NCBI GenBank assembly: GCA_031216915.1
Contig: CM062290.1
Location: 166,675,453 to 166,739,452 of the forward strand
Length of the DNA: 64,000 nucleotides
Source: Pictodentalium vernedei
Lineage: Eukaryota > Mollusca > Scaphopoda > Dentaliida > Dentaliidae
Direction: 5' to 3'
Shown here: piece by piece, positions 1-12,160 of the stretch
How the letters are laid out: each line of letters opens with the position of its first letter
Position numbering within the stretch: the first letter of the stretch is position 1
Translations under genes and position numbers: made by a program
The notes under the pieces: generated by a model
The model's database searches: none
What the model saw: the letters and a program-made list of their open reading frames with translations, nothing else
What the model was told of the DNA's origin: nothing

Positions 1-36
1 ATTACGAAGGGGGATGCGGACGATTCGTTTGGTAAA
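1..36. repeat. End of a piggyBac-type MITE (remnant)
   Basis: The first bases run into GGTAAAGGGTT, the same right-hand terminus seen at 17546-17794, 27127-27383 and 40375-40628, here with a degraded TTAA. Only the edge is inside the window, so the copy cannot be judged further. Confidence 0.45.
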
Positions 37-2654
37 GGGTTGACCAAACATACGTATTCCTATGTTTCGTGCACCATTTATGTTCTATCCATGAACAAAG
101 ATATCGTCCCTTGAAAATATAAAGGTGCCATTTAAATATATACAGAAAATCATTTGAAAAACTGTCAATGAGATCATTAGAACATCTTTTAAAATAATAA
201 CGCTTTAGTCTAACAACCTATACTTTTTGTAAAATTCCTGATGAATATTAGGCGCAAAAATTCTGTTTGTCAGATTATTAAGACTGAATTTAGCACGTAA
301 GCTGTGTTTTCACTGAAACGTCGGTACTGTAATGGTACTTTGTTGGTACCGATTTACCACACCAACACAGTTGAACAATAGTGTTTTCGGAACTTAGAAT
401 TTGCTTCCTGGTTCATAATTCAGCTCCCCCATTTGAACCCAGGATGAATGACAAATAGGAGTTAATGGTGATGCTTTACCAGCAGATTAAAAGGTAAACC
501 CGCAACATCAATATGGCAGAAGAACGTATTAGCTGATCACGGAAAACACTGAATAAGTTAGGAGAACGGTCGCTCGATTCAGTGGAAATACAACTTGCTT
601 TTCGTCCGTCTCCATTATACCACTCTACACCAGTAGCAAGACTTTTGGTGCACATACGTTAACTCTTTCCGAACCATTATTTACTTCGTAAAGAAACATA
701 GTGTTTCAAGACTTTGGCAATGAAATGTTGTCATGTTATAGGCTGTTCTTTGAGCCCTTCTCAAAAGTTTATTACATCATATTATACCATTGGCTTAGTC
801 GAAGACAGTAAAGATATTAGGCCGTTGTTATTAAATTCTTGGTTTTACGCCAGTCATTGGTTCAGATACGCATATGCGAAATGCGTTAATTACGACCAAA
901 TTTAATTATCTGCAGGCAAGTATCCACGCTCTTTATCTAAGTTAAAAAATCACAAATGTGTCCAGAGTGTCTTGAGTTGGAGGTGAAGAATGTTGAAATT
1001 CTAACAGGAGCAGGTTACGGAGGGGTTGTTTCCCCACCCCAACCCCACACACACCACAGGGAAGAAAATGAAAAATGAAACCTTAAAGGGTGTCCTCTGC
1101 TTGATTCTTTCAGCAAAAACTCGGGCTGGGTCCTTGCTTCAGTATAGGCTATTTTGAAGCAAGGATTCCACCCCGGTATTAACTGGTCACTGGCTGGAGT
1201 AGAAAATCTTATCAATACTTTGACCAGAATTCGTTTATCGGTATTCAGTTACAGTTAGCAACACAAAATGCATTTCGGACCATTGTTGAAAGTTCCAGTT
1301 GCTATGCAGATTGACTGTGGTTCTGTCAAGCGACTATAAACGAAACACAGCGGCTGATTGACCCCACGACATCGATCACAGTTTGATGAATACTGTCGTG
1401 ATCAAAAGCGTGTAATAGCCCACAATTAACCATTGAACACTGGTGGTCTATTCCATGCCAGTTCAGTGACATCGATTGGATGAGTCGATATTTGCTTTTT
1501 GGGGTAGGCTAATTAATATTTTCAAAGTGCATCTTTGGGTCTGCACGTTGAAAATATTGATTTGTCTACCATACAAATTCACGAAGCAACCCCGTACGTT
1601 ATGATTTCAAGCCGCATTACTATCATTGATCGGAAAAAGCGTTCTATTCGGTCCAAAGGGTTTATTAAACGCTCTATTATTTCATTTTTAATATGTGACA
1701 GCGACTGACATAAAACACAGTACGGATAAATTAAGAGAGGCCCTAAACTGCAATATTTTTAGTTGCTCGTCTCTGCTTTGCCGCTTAATATCTCAGTTTT
1801 ACTTAGCTCCTCACTGGTCGAATATGATCTGGAAAAAGATCATCAGACAAGGAATTCATAGAGACGTCATGTTATCTTTTCATGTTACGTTTTTTTTTAA
1901 TTCATCCGAAAAGCTAATTTGTACAAGTCCACACAGCCCACTATATTTCACATATAGACGTGAAACCTACAGAGGTTCGAGAAGACGACCGATTGGAGAG
2001 GGGGTGTAAACCCCATTTGTCTCGACTGTCGTGAGTGAAGTCCCGACTGAAGGATTTTTTTCAGCTACATCCAGTCACTTCTTTGAAGGCACGCTTTGGT
2101 GATGTTGGTTGAATTTTAATTCATCAATGGTAATTATCGTTCAAAACTCGGGAAATTTGTGGATAAATAAATCAATTGGTCGTGATCCATGAATTTTCCA
2201 ACTTCTATTTTAACCCTTTGAACTTGCAAGATTGTTCGGTCCAAGGCATAATTTCGTCCCAGTTTTGTCTGATTATTAGAGATCTGTAAACGAGGCATTG
2301 GTGATAAAATAATAACTGCGGTCTGCAGCAAGAGCGAGTCGATATGAAAGACCAAATGAAAATGTCCCGACTGGAAATTTCTTCCACACTTGTTATGCCC
2401 CTGCCAAATGGCTGTGTAAGAGGCATGAACATAAACCCAAGAAGAATACCCGAGATCACCATACCGAGTAATGAATTATCCAAATCCAAACGAAATTAAA
2501 ACAAATTGCCGACTTCTCCCATTGTTGTACCATATCTATATTATCCGAAATAAGGACCACCACAAACAATAAGCGCGCATTATTTAACAATAACTTGGCA
2601 TTATCAGGCCAACTGGGCACTATTTTAGTTAATGTTCCAAAAAGAACATTCTTA
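37..2654. other. Non-coding stretch, probably intron 1 of gene A
   Basis: I see no exon, RNA gene or complete mobile element here. Short open frames (for example at 714-905, 1695-2009 and 2205-2489) show no recognisable domain, no coding bias and no convincing splice borders. The only recurring piece is a ~90-bp segment near 285-376 that reappears near 51119-51206. If gene A continues to the left, this stretch lies in its first intron. Confidence 0.5.
285..376 (+). repeat. Short dispersed repeat, copy 1
   Basis: This segment, with the core CTGAAACGTCGGTACTGTAA followed by a GGTAC...GGTAC pair and TTTACCACA, matches 51119-51206 closely in the same orientation. Only two copies are in the window. 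It has no coding potential and the family is unknown to me. Confidence 0.6.
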
Positions 2655-2932
2655 GGCCGAAAGGTTCACAGTTGGATCCTCCCAGCTGTAACTGCGCTGT
2701 GTCCTTGGTCAAGGCACTAAAATCCGATTGCCCACTCGCGGGCACGGTGATGCTGTGTACTGAGACGTACTGTACGTCGATGGTGCCCTTGTCTTTAACC
2801 AATTCTAACCCTGCATGCGCGGATTAGTACGCTGGGGAGTCTTCACCACCCGTAAAACTGTCCAACACGAGGTGACCCTGGCTGTCGCGAACGTGTCGTT
2901 AACGCCCCAAAATAAATAAATACAAACATTCA
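2655..2932 (+). repeat. tRNA-derived SINE, type A tail, 5' part degraded
   Basis: The body matches the other SINEs in the window (GTGTCCTTGGTCAAGGCAC, CTGTACGTCGATGGTGCCC, TAACCCTGC) and ends in a GTGTCGTTAACGCCCC block followed by AAATAAATAAATA. The tRNA-like head is weak or lost. Insertion is on the plus strand, opposite to the host gene. Confidence 0.8.
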
Positions 2933-3971
2933 AACTGACCTGACAGGGGTTATATTGAAACGTCAACGCTGTTTCTCCTATGAGTTATCACGAACAATAA
3001 TTCACCAAACTTGAACAGTTTTCATTTACTAATGTGATAAAATTATTTCATCTTCGACCATAATCTGACCGAATACCCCGTATCTTGTGCTTTATTCTTT
3101 CTCCGGGAACCAAAACTGGTTCGTGAGTTTGCTCTGGTAGGGAAATCAAATTTGCTTACAGGGAACCAAACTTAAACATGTTTTGGGAAGGTCCCGTGTA
3201 AGGTCTTACATATATATAAATACTAATCAGATATACATGTATACACACACGCATATATATGACAGATATATATCTATATATTTATATGTTATTAATAGTT
3301 CGTGCGTCTTTCATGAAAACCATCCCACGTTTTTGTTCTTCATTCTTTCACATTTGCTGGACTGTCAACTGCAAGGCTTCTGGATATTGTATACATTGTA
3401 AAATAAAAAAAACTGAAGGTTTAAAACGGCAATGGGGCATTGTCAGAGACACATTTTCATTTGTTCCATCACATCTGCTTTAATAAGCCTTTTTCGACAC
3501 TGTCATCTTGGCTTTTAATCTACCCAAGATCACAGGTCGCGAGGTGTAAACATTTCAAGAAAACACGTTGGAACCAACGGGAGAAGAGAGCGGGGGAAGT
3601 ACTTCGGGTCCCATTACATTCATTGGTGCTAACTCAAAAAAAAAAACATTCAGCCAAGGTTACCATTTGTTTAAGGCAATGTCAATATCGTTTGAGACCA
3701 TTCATTATTTCGAATTGAGTTACTGTTGACTTAAATGGTGATAGAATGCACTTTATGTCGTGGCTCTGTTTCGATAACTTTCGGGGATTTCCCAAGCTGG
3801 GAAACTCCGTGCCACGAGTGTGTACTTGTTGCCACTTAACACAAATCCTCACGTTCGTAAAAAAGTCTTTAAACCTTCGATATCTCATCGTTTAAAGTCA
3901 TCTGGGATTACGCCTTCCTTAATTCGAATGATGACATCGGTTCTACGAATGTAAACTTTATATTTCACAAG
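2933..3971. other. Non-coding stretch with an AT-rich microsatellite
   Basis: Positions about 3205-3292 are an irregular (TA)n/(CA)n microsatellite. No exon or known element is recognisable in the rest; the small open frames at 3183-3888 overlap each other on both strands and look random. Confidence 0.5.
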
Positions 3972-4109
3972 ACTACACTCTAAAATCGGTTGGGTTAAAA
4001 ATCAACCCAAATCGACTGGGTTGAGTGAATATGAACCCAAATTGGGTTCATATTCACTCAACCCAGTCGATTTGGGTTGATTTTTAACCCAACCGATTTA
4101 GAGTGTAGT
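3972..4109. repeat. Foldback MITE with TACACTCTAAAATC ends
   Basis: The two halves are almost perfect reverse complements meeting near 4040, so the element is a single hairpin of about 69 bp per arm. The arms carry repeated GGGTTGAGTGAATATGAACCC-like words. A diverged sibling lies at 40670-40868 with the same ends. Arms this similar suggest recent insertion or ongoing arm-to-arm conversion. Confidence 0.85.
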
Positions 4110-4380
4110 TAACTTGGCTGTCAAGAACTCAACGCGACGAACATAGAAATCGCTTTGTTTACACCCAACGACCTGTGACCCCTTGCATAGATTAAAATAC
4201 AAGATGGCAGTTTCGAACAAGGCTTAGTTGCTCGACAACGGCATTTTTTATATAAACAAGCCAGCCAACTCAAAATGTAATTGCCGAGTTCTAGACCACA
4301 TGACTCATTTGTTTATGTTCTTCGACGGGTTTTGGTTCTACTCGGAACCGTAATATGGCCCTGCTTTCTCTGACTACACA

Positions 4381-4497
4381 CGTTCCTTTCGCCACGTTCC
4401 AGCACGATCTGATACCGAAGTACACAGCGTTATGGCATCACTGCGTAATTCGGTATCAGATTATGCTTCACTGTGGAGAAAGGAACTGGAGGTATGT
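4381..4497. repeat. Small foldback element
   Basis: Arms containing GTTCCTTTC...GATCTGATACCGAA and TTCGGTATCAGAT...GAAAGGAAC are inverted about a centre near 4435. No target duplication is clear and no other copy is seen in the window. Confidence 0.6.
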
Positions 4498-4779
4498 ACC
4501 TTAACTATTTACCTAACGAATCGGCCACCCCTAGCCGAATCCGCCAGCATAAGTTTCGAATGAAGGTGTCAATGACACTGTAGCTCAACTTGTTAAGACA
4601 TGTACATGTATAGTATGTGACACAGCAATGGCAAACATCTAGGTAATGACCTGATAACAAAGGTACATATAAAGTATTGTAACGGTCTGTACATAAATAC
4701 TGACCGTAGCCTGTAACAAATGTATAGATAAAGTATTGTAAAGGTGGGTGACAGTCTGATGCTAAACTAGAAAAGAAAT

Positions 4780-6380
4780 CTTTGAGTCCCAGAGTCTGTC
4801 TGACTGAACCCCAAAATATTTGTTCTCATAGCACAGTGATAACAAAGGCACCCCAAAACACACTCATTCCTATCCCAAGGTGAAAACAAAGGTACCCAAG
4901 AAGTTTCGTGAAGATCAGTTCATAAATACGAGCTGAATAGAAGTTGTGACAAAAAACTGATTGGACCTAATTTCGGTACAAAATGGCCACTGACAACCAT
5001 CTTGAATTTTGGACCGCACTCAGAAACACTCGCTCTCGCCCCAAGGTGATAACAAAGGTACGCAAGAAGTTTCGTGAAGATCGGTTGATAAATACAGCCT
5101 CTAGCCCGAGCCGTATTGACCTGTGCACTTACAGTGTATAAGTAGCACTGAATAAATCAAAGTTCATCTAATTTGCATAATTTCTTCACGAGAAAAAAAA
5201 CCGTACTGTATGTGATGTATTCCATGTTACTAAACATTCATACAAAAATGTATTCAAATCAGAACTTTCATACAGAAGTTCTGTACAAAAGACTGATTGC
5301 ACTAATTTTGGTACAAAATGGCTGCTGGTGGCCATCTTGAATTTTGGACCACACCCACAAACACTCGTTCTCGTCCCACGGTGATAACAAAGGTACCCAA
5401 GAGGTTTCGTAAAGATCGGTTCATAAATACGGCCTCTAGCCTGAGCCGTCTAGAAGTTGTGTACAAAAAACTGATTAGACCTAATTTCTGTACAAAATGG
5501 CCACTGGCAGCCATCTTGAATTTTGGAGCGCACCCAGAAACACTCATTCTCGTCCCAAGGTGATACCAAAGGTACCCAAGACGTTTCGTGAAGATCGGTT
5601 CATAAATACAGACTCTAGCCCGAGCCGTATTGACATGTGTACTTACTGTGTGTAAGTAGCACTGAAAAATCAAAGTTCATCTAATTTGCATAATTTCTGC
5701 ACGAGAAAAAAACCCGTATTATATGTGATGTATCCCATGGTACTAAACATTCACACAAAAAAATTATTCAAATCAGCGCTTTCATACGGAAGTTCTCTGC
5801 AAAAATCTGATTGCACCTAATTTTGTACAAAATGGCTGCCATCGGCTATCTTGAAATTCGGACCGGACCCCAAAACACTCGTTCTCGTCGCACGGTGATA
5901 CCAAAGGTACCCAAGAAGTTTCGAAAAGATCGGTTCATAAATACGGCCTCTAGCCAGAGCCGTATTTGCATTTGCATTTACAGTGCTGAAAGTAACACTA
6001 AATATATCAAAGTTAGTCTAATTTACATAATTTACGCACGAGAAAAAAACCGTATTATATGTGATGTATCCCATGGTACTAAACATTCATACAAAAAAAT
6101 ATTCAAATCAGCGCTTTCATGTGGAAGTTCTGCGCAAAAATCTGATTGCTCCTAATTTTGTACAAAATGGCGGCCAGCGGCCAACTTGAATTTCGGATCG
6201 GAACCCCAAAACACTCGTTCTCTTCCCACGGTCATAAGAAAGGTACCCAAGAAGTTTCGTAAAGATCGGTTCATAAATACGGCCTCTAGCCCGAGCCGTA
6301 TTGAATTGTTGACGGACAGACGGACATACGGACGACTGGCCATGGCCTTCGCTCAAATTTGGCTTCGCCAAAGTTGAGCT
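4780..6380. repeat. Tandem array of an unknown interspersed repeat
   Basis: The block is built from about five or six degenerate copies of a unit that reads TACAAAATGGC, then CATCTTGAATTTTGGACC, then AACACTCG, then a GGTGATA-CAAAGGTACCCAAGA segment, then TTTCGTGAAGATCGGTTCAT and GCCTCTAGCC. Some copies are separated by a second module with AAATCAAAGTTCATCTAATT and a GAAAAAAACCGTA block, giving a longer period of about 350-500 bp. It ends with a (GACGGACA)n patch near 6310-6340. Open frames in it are shared between copies and antisense pairs, and I do not regard them as genes. Confidence 0.8.
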
Positions 6381-6383
6381 AAA

Positions 6384-6567
6384 AATTAATCAGTTGAAAA
6401 TATATTGTAAAAACAGTTCAACAAAACCATATCATGTGACCCCCACAATGGAACGAGCTCGTTACCAGGAGGGGGTCACATGACATGGTGTTGTTGAGTT
6501 TATGTATTTATTATTGGAAAAAAGTAAAATAATAAATTATATCCTGTGCGTTTGGGCTAAGGGTTAA
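6384..6567. repeat. piggyBac-type MITE, diverged subfamily
   Basis: The copy ends in GGGTTAA at 6567 and has at its centre (about 6445-6485) a hairpin with CATGTGACCC and GGAACGAGCTCGTT. The arms outside the centre differ from the main subfamily, yet the GGAACGAGCTCG core is kept. Confidence 0.6.
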
Positions 6568-6667
6568 GAAAATACCAGTACCAAACCTAAATTGTAAAAA
6601 TCCTCACAGCTTAATGGGGACATGACCTTTGTTCGGGATTGAAACACTGGACCAATTCACTTCAACA

Positions 6668-6674
6668 AGTGCAT

Positions 6675-6709
<35 letters not shown>

Positions 6710-7046
6710 TTGGGGTTTAACGACACTTTCAATAGTCAGGTGCACCTCGTGTCGCACAGTTTTATGGGTGGATGAAGCCGGAGTACCCGGAGAGAACTAC
6801 CGAGCAACGCCGAGCCACTGTCAGGCTCCCCAACACACTATCGCCACATAAGCAGGGTTAGCATGTGTTAAAGAAAGGTGCATAATCGACGTGCAGTACG
6901 CCTTAGTACACAACGCCACCGTGCCCCCACCTGGGCAATGAGGGTGCAGTATCTTGCCCAAGGACACAACGCGGTTGCCGCAGATGGGATTCGAACCAAG
7001 GACCTCTCGGCTTGAAGCCTGCACCTCTACCTACTGAGCGCCCCTA
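6668..7046 (-). repeat. tRNA-derived SINE, full length, type A tail
   Basis: Read on the minus strand, the element starts with a tRNA-like head (A box GCTCAGTAGGTAGAGGTGC and B box GGTTCGAATCC), continues with the common body and ends in a type A tail (GAAAGTGTCGTTAAACCCC) followed by eleven or so ATAA units at 6668-6711. It lies in the same orientation as gene A, about 100 bp inside the intron from the exon 1 donor. Confidence 0.9.
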
Positions 7047-7148
7047 ACAAGCATTGAAGCGACGATAACTTTCTAAGAAATGTTTGCACCCAGTTTTTCA
7101 CGAACTCCTCGATCCAAGTCTTTATATCTAGGGCATAGAAACACCTAC

Positions 7149-7668
7149 CGTGCGCAGAAACATAGGCCGGGATATTCCGGAATTTCACATATCCAGTTTT
7201 TCCATCCCGATACTCCACCACGGCAGTAACAACGCCACTGGGACATTGTATTTTCACTTCCGTTTCTGGGGACGTAATATTCTTGGCAAAGCCTCGGTCC
7301 AGTAGGTATCTACCAAGGGAGATGATGGCATGGCCACATGCCGTACTGTATCCTTCATTATGCATAAAAATTACTCCTGCAACAGCATCTTTGTCGTCTG
7401 GCTGAACCAGTAGCGCTCCATACATGTTAAAATGTCCACGAGGTTCATGCATCAACAATTTTCTGTAAGAATCCAGGTTTCGTTTAAGATATTCTCTTTT
7501 CTCCAGAATAGTTTTCCCTAAAATCTCAGGGTAACCAGTTTCTATAATTCTAACAGGTTCACCACAAGTGTGCATTTCTGTTGTCGTTATGGTTTGATCT
7601 CCAGTTGAAGATGCCATATTGATACGAGAAACTGATGGTGTATTATTTGACGTGGCGGTAAGGAGCAT
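7149..7668 (-). CDS. Gene A, first coding exon: proline racemase / trans-3-hydroxy-L-proline dehydratase family
   Basis: This exon encodes 173 residues plus one base of the next codon. It holds the N-terminal half of a proline racemase-fold enzyme: MHTCGEP at residues 32-38, EPRGHFNMYGA at 75-85 and HNEGYSTACGHA at 103-114, where Cys111 is the first catalytic Cys. Such enzymes racemise proline, epimerise 4-hydroxyproline or dehydrate trans-3-hydroxy-L-proline, in the cytosol. The exon ends ACG|GTAGGT, phase 1. An in-frame TAG lies 9 bp upstream of ATG 7668; a second Met at residue 18 (context ATATGG) is also possible. A good acceptor (TTTTTATGTCAG, ending at 7692) suggests a 5'UTR intron. The next exons are not in 1-7148, so they must lie left of the window. 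Human L3HYPDH has 354 residues; which activity this copy has cannot be told without its last exon. Confidence 0.88.
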
Positions 7669-7735
7669 AAACCACTATAAACGATTTCAATCTGACATAA
7701 AAATGAAAACTCATTTACGAGAGGGCAGAAGTAAT

Positions 7736-9260
7736 GGAACGTAGAAGCGCCAAGTGTTGTTGTGATAGTAATCCGTTTAAACAGATTAGTAATCCGTCCA
7801 AACAGATTACTTAATCAGTTTAAACAGATTATTAATCCGTTTAAACAGATTAGTAATCCGTTTAAACAGACTACTTAATCCCTTTAAACAGATTAATTAA
7901 TCCGTTTAAACAAATTAATTAATCCGTTTAAACGGATTGACTGCACGGATTTGATTGGTTGATTGTCATGTGGTCTGTTATGACGATCTGGTATGTGACG
8001 TAGTGAGGCCACACCGCACAGTCCACATGGCTTTGGGGGCTATGGCTATGAGATGAGGTCTCAGCGCATGGCCCTCATGTCGTCATATAGGAAAATTGAT
8101 CACTAATGATGGCACGATAATTGACTGAGGGGATAGCTACTAGTCAATTCCCACAGATATGGACATTGCGACTATGAGTTGAAGCCTCAAAGCCACAAGG
8201 GCTGTGCATTGAGGCTTCATTGAGTCCTCTCCTTAAGGGCCTCCTTTAGTCAGTTACACTTAACCTTCTTCTAGAACCCCTTCCCGGCCCAAAACTTACT
8301 TCGATGTTTAATTTTATTGTATTATAAGTTATATAATACACCAGGAGAGACGATGGTCAGTCGCGATTTACTTTATTAATTTCATTAAAACGTTATAGAA
8401 AGTAAATAAAAAACGTTCGTTGAGTTGAATTCTTTATGCACGACGAGATTCGTGAGGATACGGAAAACTGAACATTGCCTGGAACCTGCGTCCAAGGTTC
8501 GCCTGTAACAAACATCCTAACTGCCACGGGCTGGTGGAACTTTGCAGTTCTGTCAGCTACACAACAAGTAGTCCTAACCTACGGTCGTAGATCCATAGGT
8601 ACTTCGTTACAAGAGTCGTTCGAGAAGTCTCTCCCCCAGTGATTGCTCTACGACTTTTAATGATAATTAAGCGATCACAGGGTGTCCCACAATCACGGAT
8701 GAGTGATAACCAATAGCCATGGCTGGGAGTGGAGACCTCATCGTGGCCTCTTTTGATGGGTCTACTCATTGGGTGGAGTGGGGAAGATTGGGCCGGGAAG
8801 GGGTTCTAGAAGAAGGGCAAGTGCGACTGAGTATAGGAGGCCCTTAAGCAGAGGCCTCAATGAGGTCTCAACTCACAGCCCTCGTTGCTATAGCGCCTCA
8901 ACTCATAGCCGCAATGTCCACATCTGGGGAATTGATCAGTAATGATCGCCTCAGTCAATTATCGGGCCATCATTAGTGATCAATTTTCCTATATGACGAC
9001 ATGAGGGTTATGCACTGAGACCTCATCTCATAGCCCATAACTCTCAAACCCATGTGGACAGTGTGGTGAGGCCTCACTTCTTCAAAATACTGTATCGTTA
9101 TAACAGACCACGTGGCAGTCAACCAATCAAATACGTGCAGTTAATCTATTTACACAGATTACTAATTTGTTTAAATGCATTACTAATTTGTTTAATTGAA
9201 TTACTAACGTGTTTAAACAGATAACTATCACAACAACACGTGGCGCTTCTACGTTGCCGT
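7736..9260. mobile_element. Foldback element with terminal arrays of a 20-bp palindrome
   Basis: Both ends carry the terminus ACGGCAACGTAGAAGCGCCA (or a near copy) pointing outward, followed by GTGTTGTTGTGATAG and then an array of the palindrome TAATCCGTTTAAACAGATTA (about seven units left, about four degraded units right). Inside these lie inverted arms of about 400 bp (left to about 8295, right from about 8785) and a ~490-bp unique middle. I find no transposase frame, so it is non-autonomous. Its left end is only ~68 bp upstream of the gene A start codon. The architecture resembles Foldback-type or complex-TIR DNA transposons; superfamily unknown. Confidence 0.85.
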
Positions 9261-9377
9261 AGTTTGTCTTTATTTATCGAGAAAACGCTTGTTGTTATAA
9301 CGAGATATTTTCAGGATCAGATGTCATATGATGTCTTGCTATAATACGATGAAACTTTTTCTGGGGTCTGAAATTTA

Positions 9378-10110
9378 CGGCAACGTAGAAGCGCCACGTG
9401 TTAGTGTGATAGTATATGTTTAAACAGAATAGTAATCGGTTTAAAAAAAATAGTAATCAGTTTAAACAGATTAATAATCCGTTTAAACAGATTACTTAAT
9501 CCGTTTAAACAGATTACTTAATCCATTTAAACAGATTAGTAATCCGTTGATACAGATTAGCAATCTTCCCCCACTCTACTCAATGATTGGTGATCAGTGA
9601 TCCGTAATTGCGAGACACCCAGTGATTACTTGGTGAACATTAAAAGAGTCGTTCCGGGGGTCACTCGCTGGGGTCACTCCTCGATTACTCACCAGCGCTA
9701 TGGCATCGAGTCGTTCGAAGAGTCCCTTCTCGAGCTGCTCCCCGTTTACTCGTCTGTAGGAGTCTTTCGAGGAGTCTCTCCCGAGGGACTGCTCTACAAC
9801 TTTTAATGATAACTAAGCGTTCACAGGGTGCCCCACAATCACGGATGAGTGATGACCAATAGCCAGGGCTGTAAGTGTAGACCTCATTGAGTCTATTTTT
9901 AATGGACATTTATACTCATACGAGATTCTGCGAAGCCCTCAACCCCATATTTTGCCCCAGGCCCTTCTCAAACGGCATGAACAAGGAGAAAGACTCTTTG
10001 AGCGACTCTTTGACCCAGCTGGGTTATTATATTGCTAAGCGATCATTGGGTGTCCTGTGATCATGGATCATTGATTACCGATCACCAAATACCTAACGAT
10101 CAGTGATTCT
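9378..10110. mobile_element. Second, one-ended copy of the terminal-array element
   Basis: It begins with the same terminus ACGGCAACGTAGAAGCGCCA and an array of about six TAATCCGTTTAAACAGATTA units up to 9562, then changes into the internal sequence of the family (AATCACGGAT, AGGGTG, AATAGCCA words shared with 8655-8770 and 22085-22150). No matching opposite terminus is seen, so the copy is truncated or rearranged. Confidence 0.75.
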
Positions 10111-11071
10111 CATTGATCCCCACTGATGAACAGTGGGTGGCCTGTTGGGCGTCTCTTCGAACTTGGGGAGATAAGAGCTCCCCGAAGAAAAACGTTGACT
10201 CTGTTGGTCTTCATCAGGACGCTGGAGAAAGGCTGGTGGGTCACTATTATCCGTCCAGAAACCCACCTGGCCCGCACATATTTCGCCTTTTCTCAGGTTC
10301 TATTCGGTGTTCAGCTATAGATGACCACTCAATTTAAAGAAGATGAGTAGGGAAAACTTTCTGCGCGTTTACTTTCGACGTTTGAATTTCATTTCCCTAC
10401 TTATCAGTCCATGTTTACATTCAACGGCACTTCAGCGTCTCTTTTGCACTGCAGCTGACATTGTTGTTTATCGATGACGTAACGAGTGGCATATTCTATT
10501 TTCACTTCAGGGAGTTGAGGCAAGTGACGTCACGCGACGAGCTGCCTTCTCTTAATGGATTTTGGAAATAGACTTCATAAAATCTTGAACCGTTTGAGCT
10601 GTGTTGTTTCTCCTGCTAAAGAGTCACACTCACAGTAACACTTTGGCCCACAACAAATCGATGTGCATAAGTGTAAATTATAGTCAAAAATAAGAGAAAT
10701 TACAGGAATTTAATAAATAATATCCGTAAATATTGGCCTTTTCTGGAAGCGAAATTAAGAGACTAAATAAACACTAGGCCAAATATTAACGAAATCGATA
10801 ACCGATAGTTTTTTTCACACTGCCTTTTTGGGGCGAAAATAGTTTCAAATATCCACGGTAAGTGGATATGAATTGGAAAGCTGGATCGATTCGACCATGT
10901 CCGCCGGATTTCATTAAAATCACAGGTAACCCTTCACCAGGCATGCCTGCCTAAATCCAACCGCACGATTTTGTGATAACTCAAACGATGTTCGAATTCC
11001 CTCCATGTTACGGTATTCGGTTAATAAAATGTCGCAACGGAACATAGGCGTGTGGGTCGGGGGCCGTCATG
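10111..11071. other. Non-coding stretch
   Basis: No exon, RNA gene or element is recognisable. Open frames at 10113-10337 overlap in two frames and show no known domain. The stretch near 10440-10560 has several CpG and TGACGT words but nothing conclusive. Confidence 0.4.
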
Positions 11072-11526
11072 CACGCTAAAAACTGAAGTGTTAAAAACTA
11101 CACTTGAAGCGCTGTATTTAACACTTACTAAGAGCTGAACTAGCACTTTGTTCAAGTGTAGATATCCCAGAACTTGACAGGTGTTACAATAATACCACTT
11201 GACAAGTGTAATGTCGCGACACTTAAAAGAAAACAACGCAGATGACGCGGATCAGGCTCGAACTCTAGAGCCTGATCCGCGTCATCTGCGTTGTGTCCTT
11301 TTAAGTATGCACCCACCAAGCGAAAATCAATTTATGGACGATTCTGGAAGAACCACCAATGCTAGACACATGGGAAGTGCCACCCATTCAAGTTTCAGAT
11401 GTCTGACGATTGTAATGTCTAAGTGCTTAAAGCATTGCACTTTGAGTGTTAAAATCAAACCCTAAGAGTTAGAATGGGTTTAACACCTTGAAAGTGTCAG
11501 TTTTAACACTTTAGTTTTTTAGTGTG
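11072..11526. repeat. MITE with CACACTAAAAA ends and a long perfect central palindrome
   Basis: The ends are inverted (CACGCTAAAAACTGAAGTGTT left; AACACTTTAGTTTTTTAGTGTG right) and the subterminal parts are full of AAGTGT/ACACTT words, typical of transposase-binding repeats in non-autonomous DNA transposons. Centred near 11264 is a separate hairpin with arms of about 40 bp around GCGGATCAGGCTC / GAGCCTGATCCGC. No coding capacity is seen. Confidence 0.8.
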
Positions 11527-11538
11527 TGGTATTCTAGC

Positions 11539-12160
11539 CCCCCCCCCCCCCCCACCCCCACCCCCCACCCCTCGCTGAACTGAACCAGAAAAAATGCGTT
11601 TTTTTCGGCAAATTTGATATTTTCCTCCAGCAAGTTTGTGTTGGACGGTGCTTTGACCCAAAATTATGATTAACTGTTTTTGAAAAAAAAATTTTTTTCT
11701 CAATGCAATTGTACCAGCAGTACTTTGCAGACGTTTGACAGCCTATAGTTAGTTAAAAACAGCCGGAAAAATCAATTTTCTCTTGACTTTCAAATGTTTT
11801 AGTTATTGAAAATTTGTTTTGACGGCTTGATTTTTAACCTAAATTGGCAACCTCCTTCATTCTTTTGGGTTTTTTTTATGGGGGGGGGGGGGGGGGGAGG
11901 AGGTTACCGAGCCCCATGAAAACGTTTTGAAAAAAAAAAAGATTTTCCCCATGCAAGTGCAGCATATTTTGGCTACCTGAAATTTTGTAGAAGACCGGCT
12001 GCAGAAATTTACCTTTTATCGCGTGTATGTTGGGGTGGGAGTGGGGGGCCTGAACTTGCACAAAAATATATTTGAACCCAAAAAGTTAGATTTTCTTCTC
12101 AACTATAAGTGTGTTTGTAGATGGGTAGCTGGGGAGGGAGGGGGGGGGGGGGGGGGGGTA
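11539..12160. repeat. Poly(C)/poly(G)-bearing repeats
   Basis: Long runs of C (about 11540-11571) and G (about 11880-11897 and 12130-12158) sit next to A-tracts and CAATG..TTGAAAA modules of the sort seen at 13330-13890 and 19080-19890. The pattern is a degenerate tandem family with a homopolymer at a fixed place. No gene. Confidence 0.6.
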
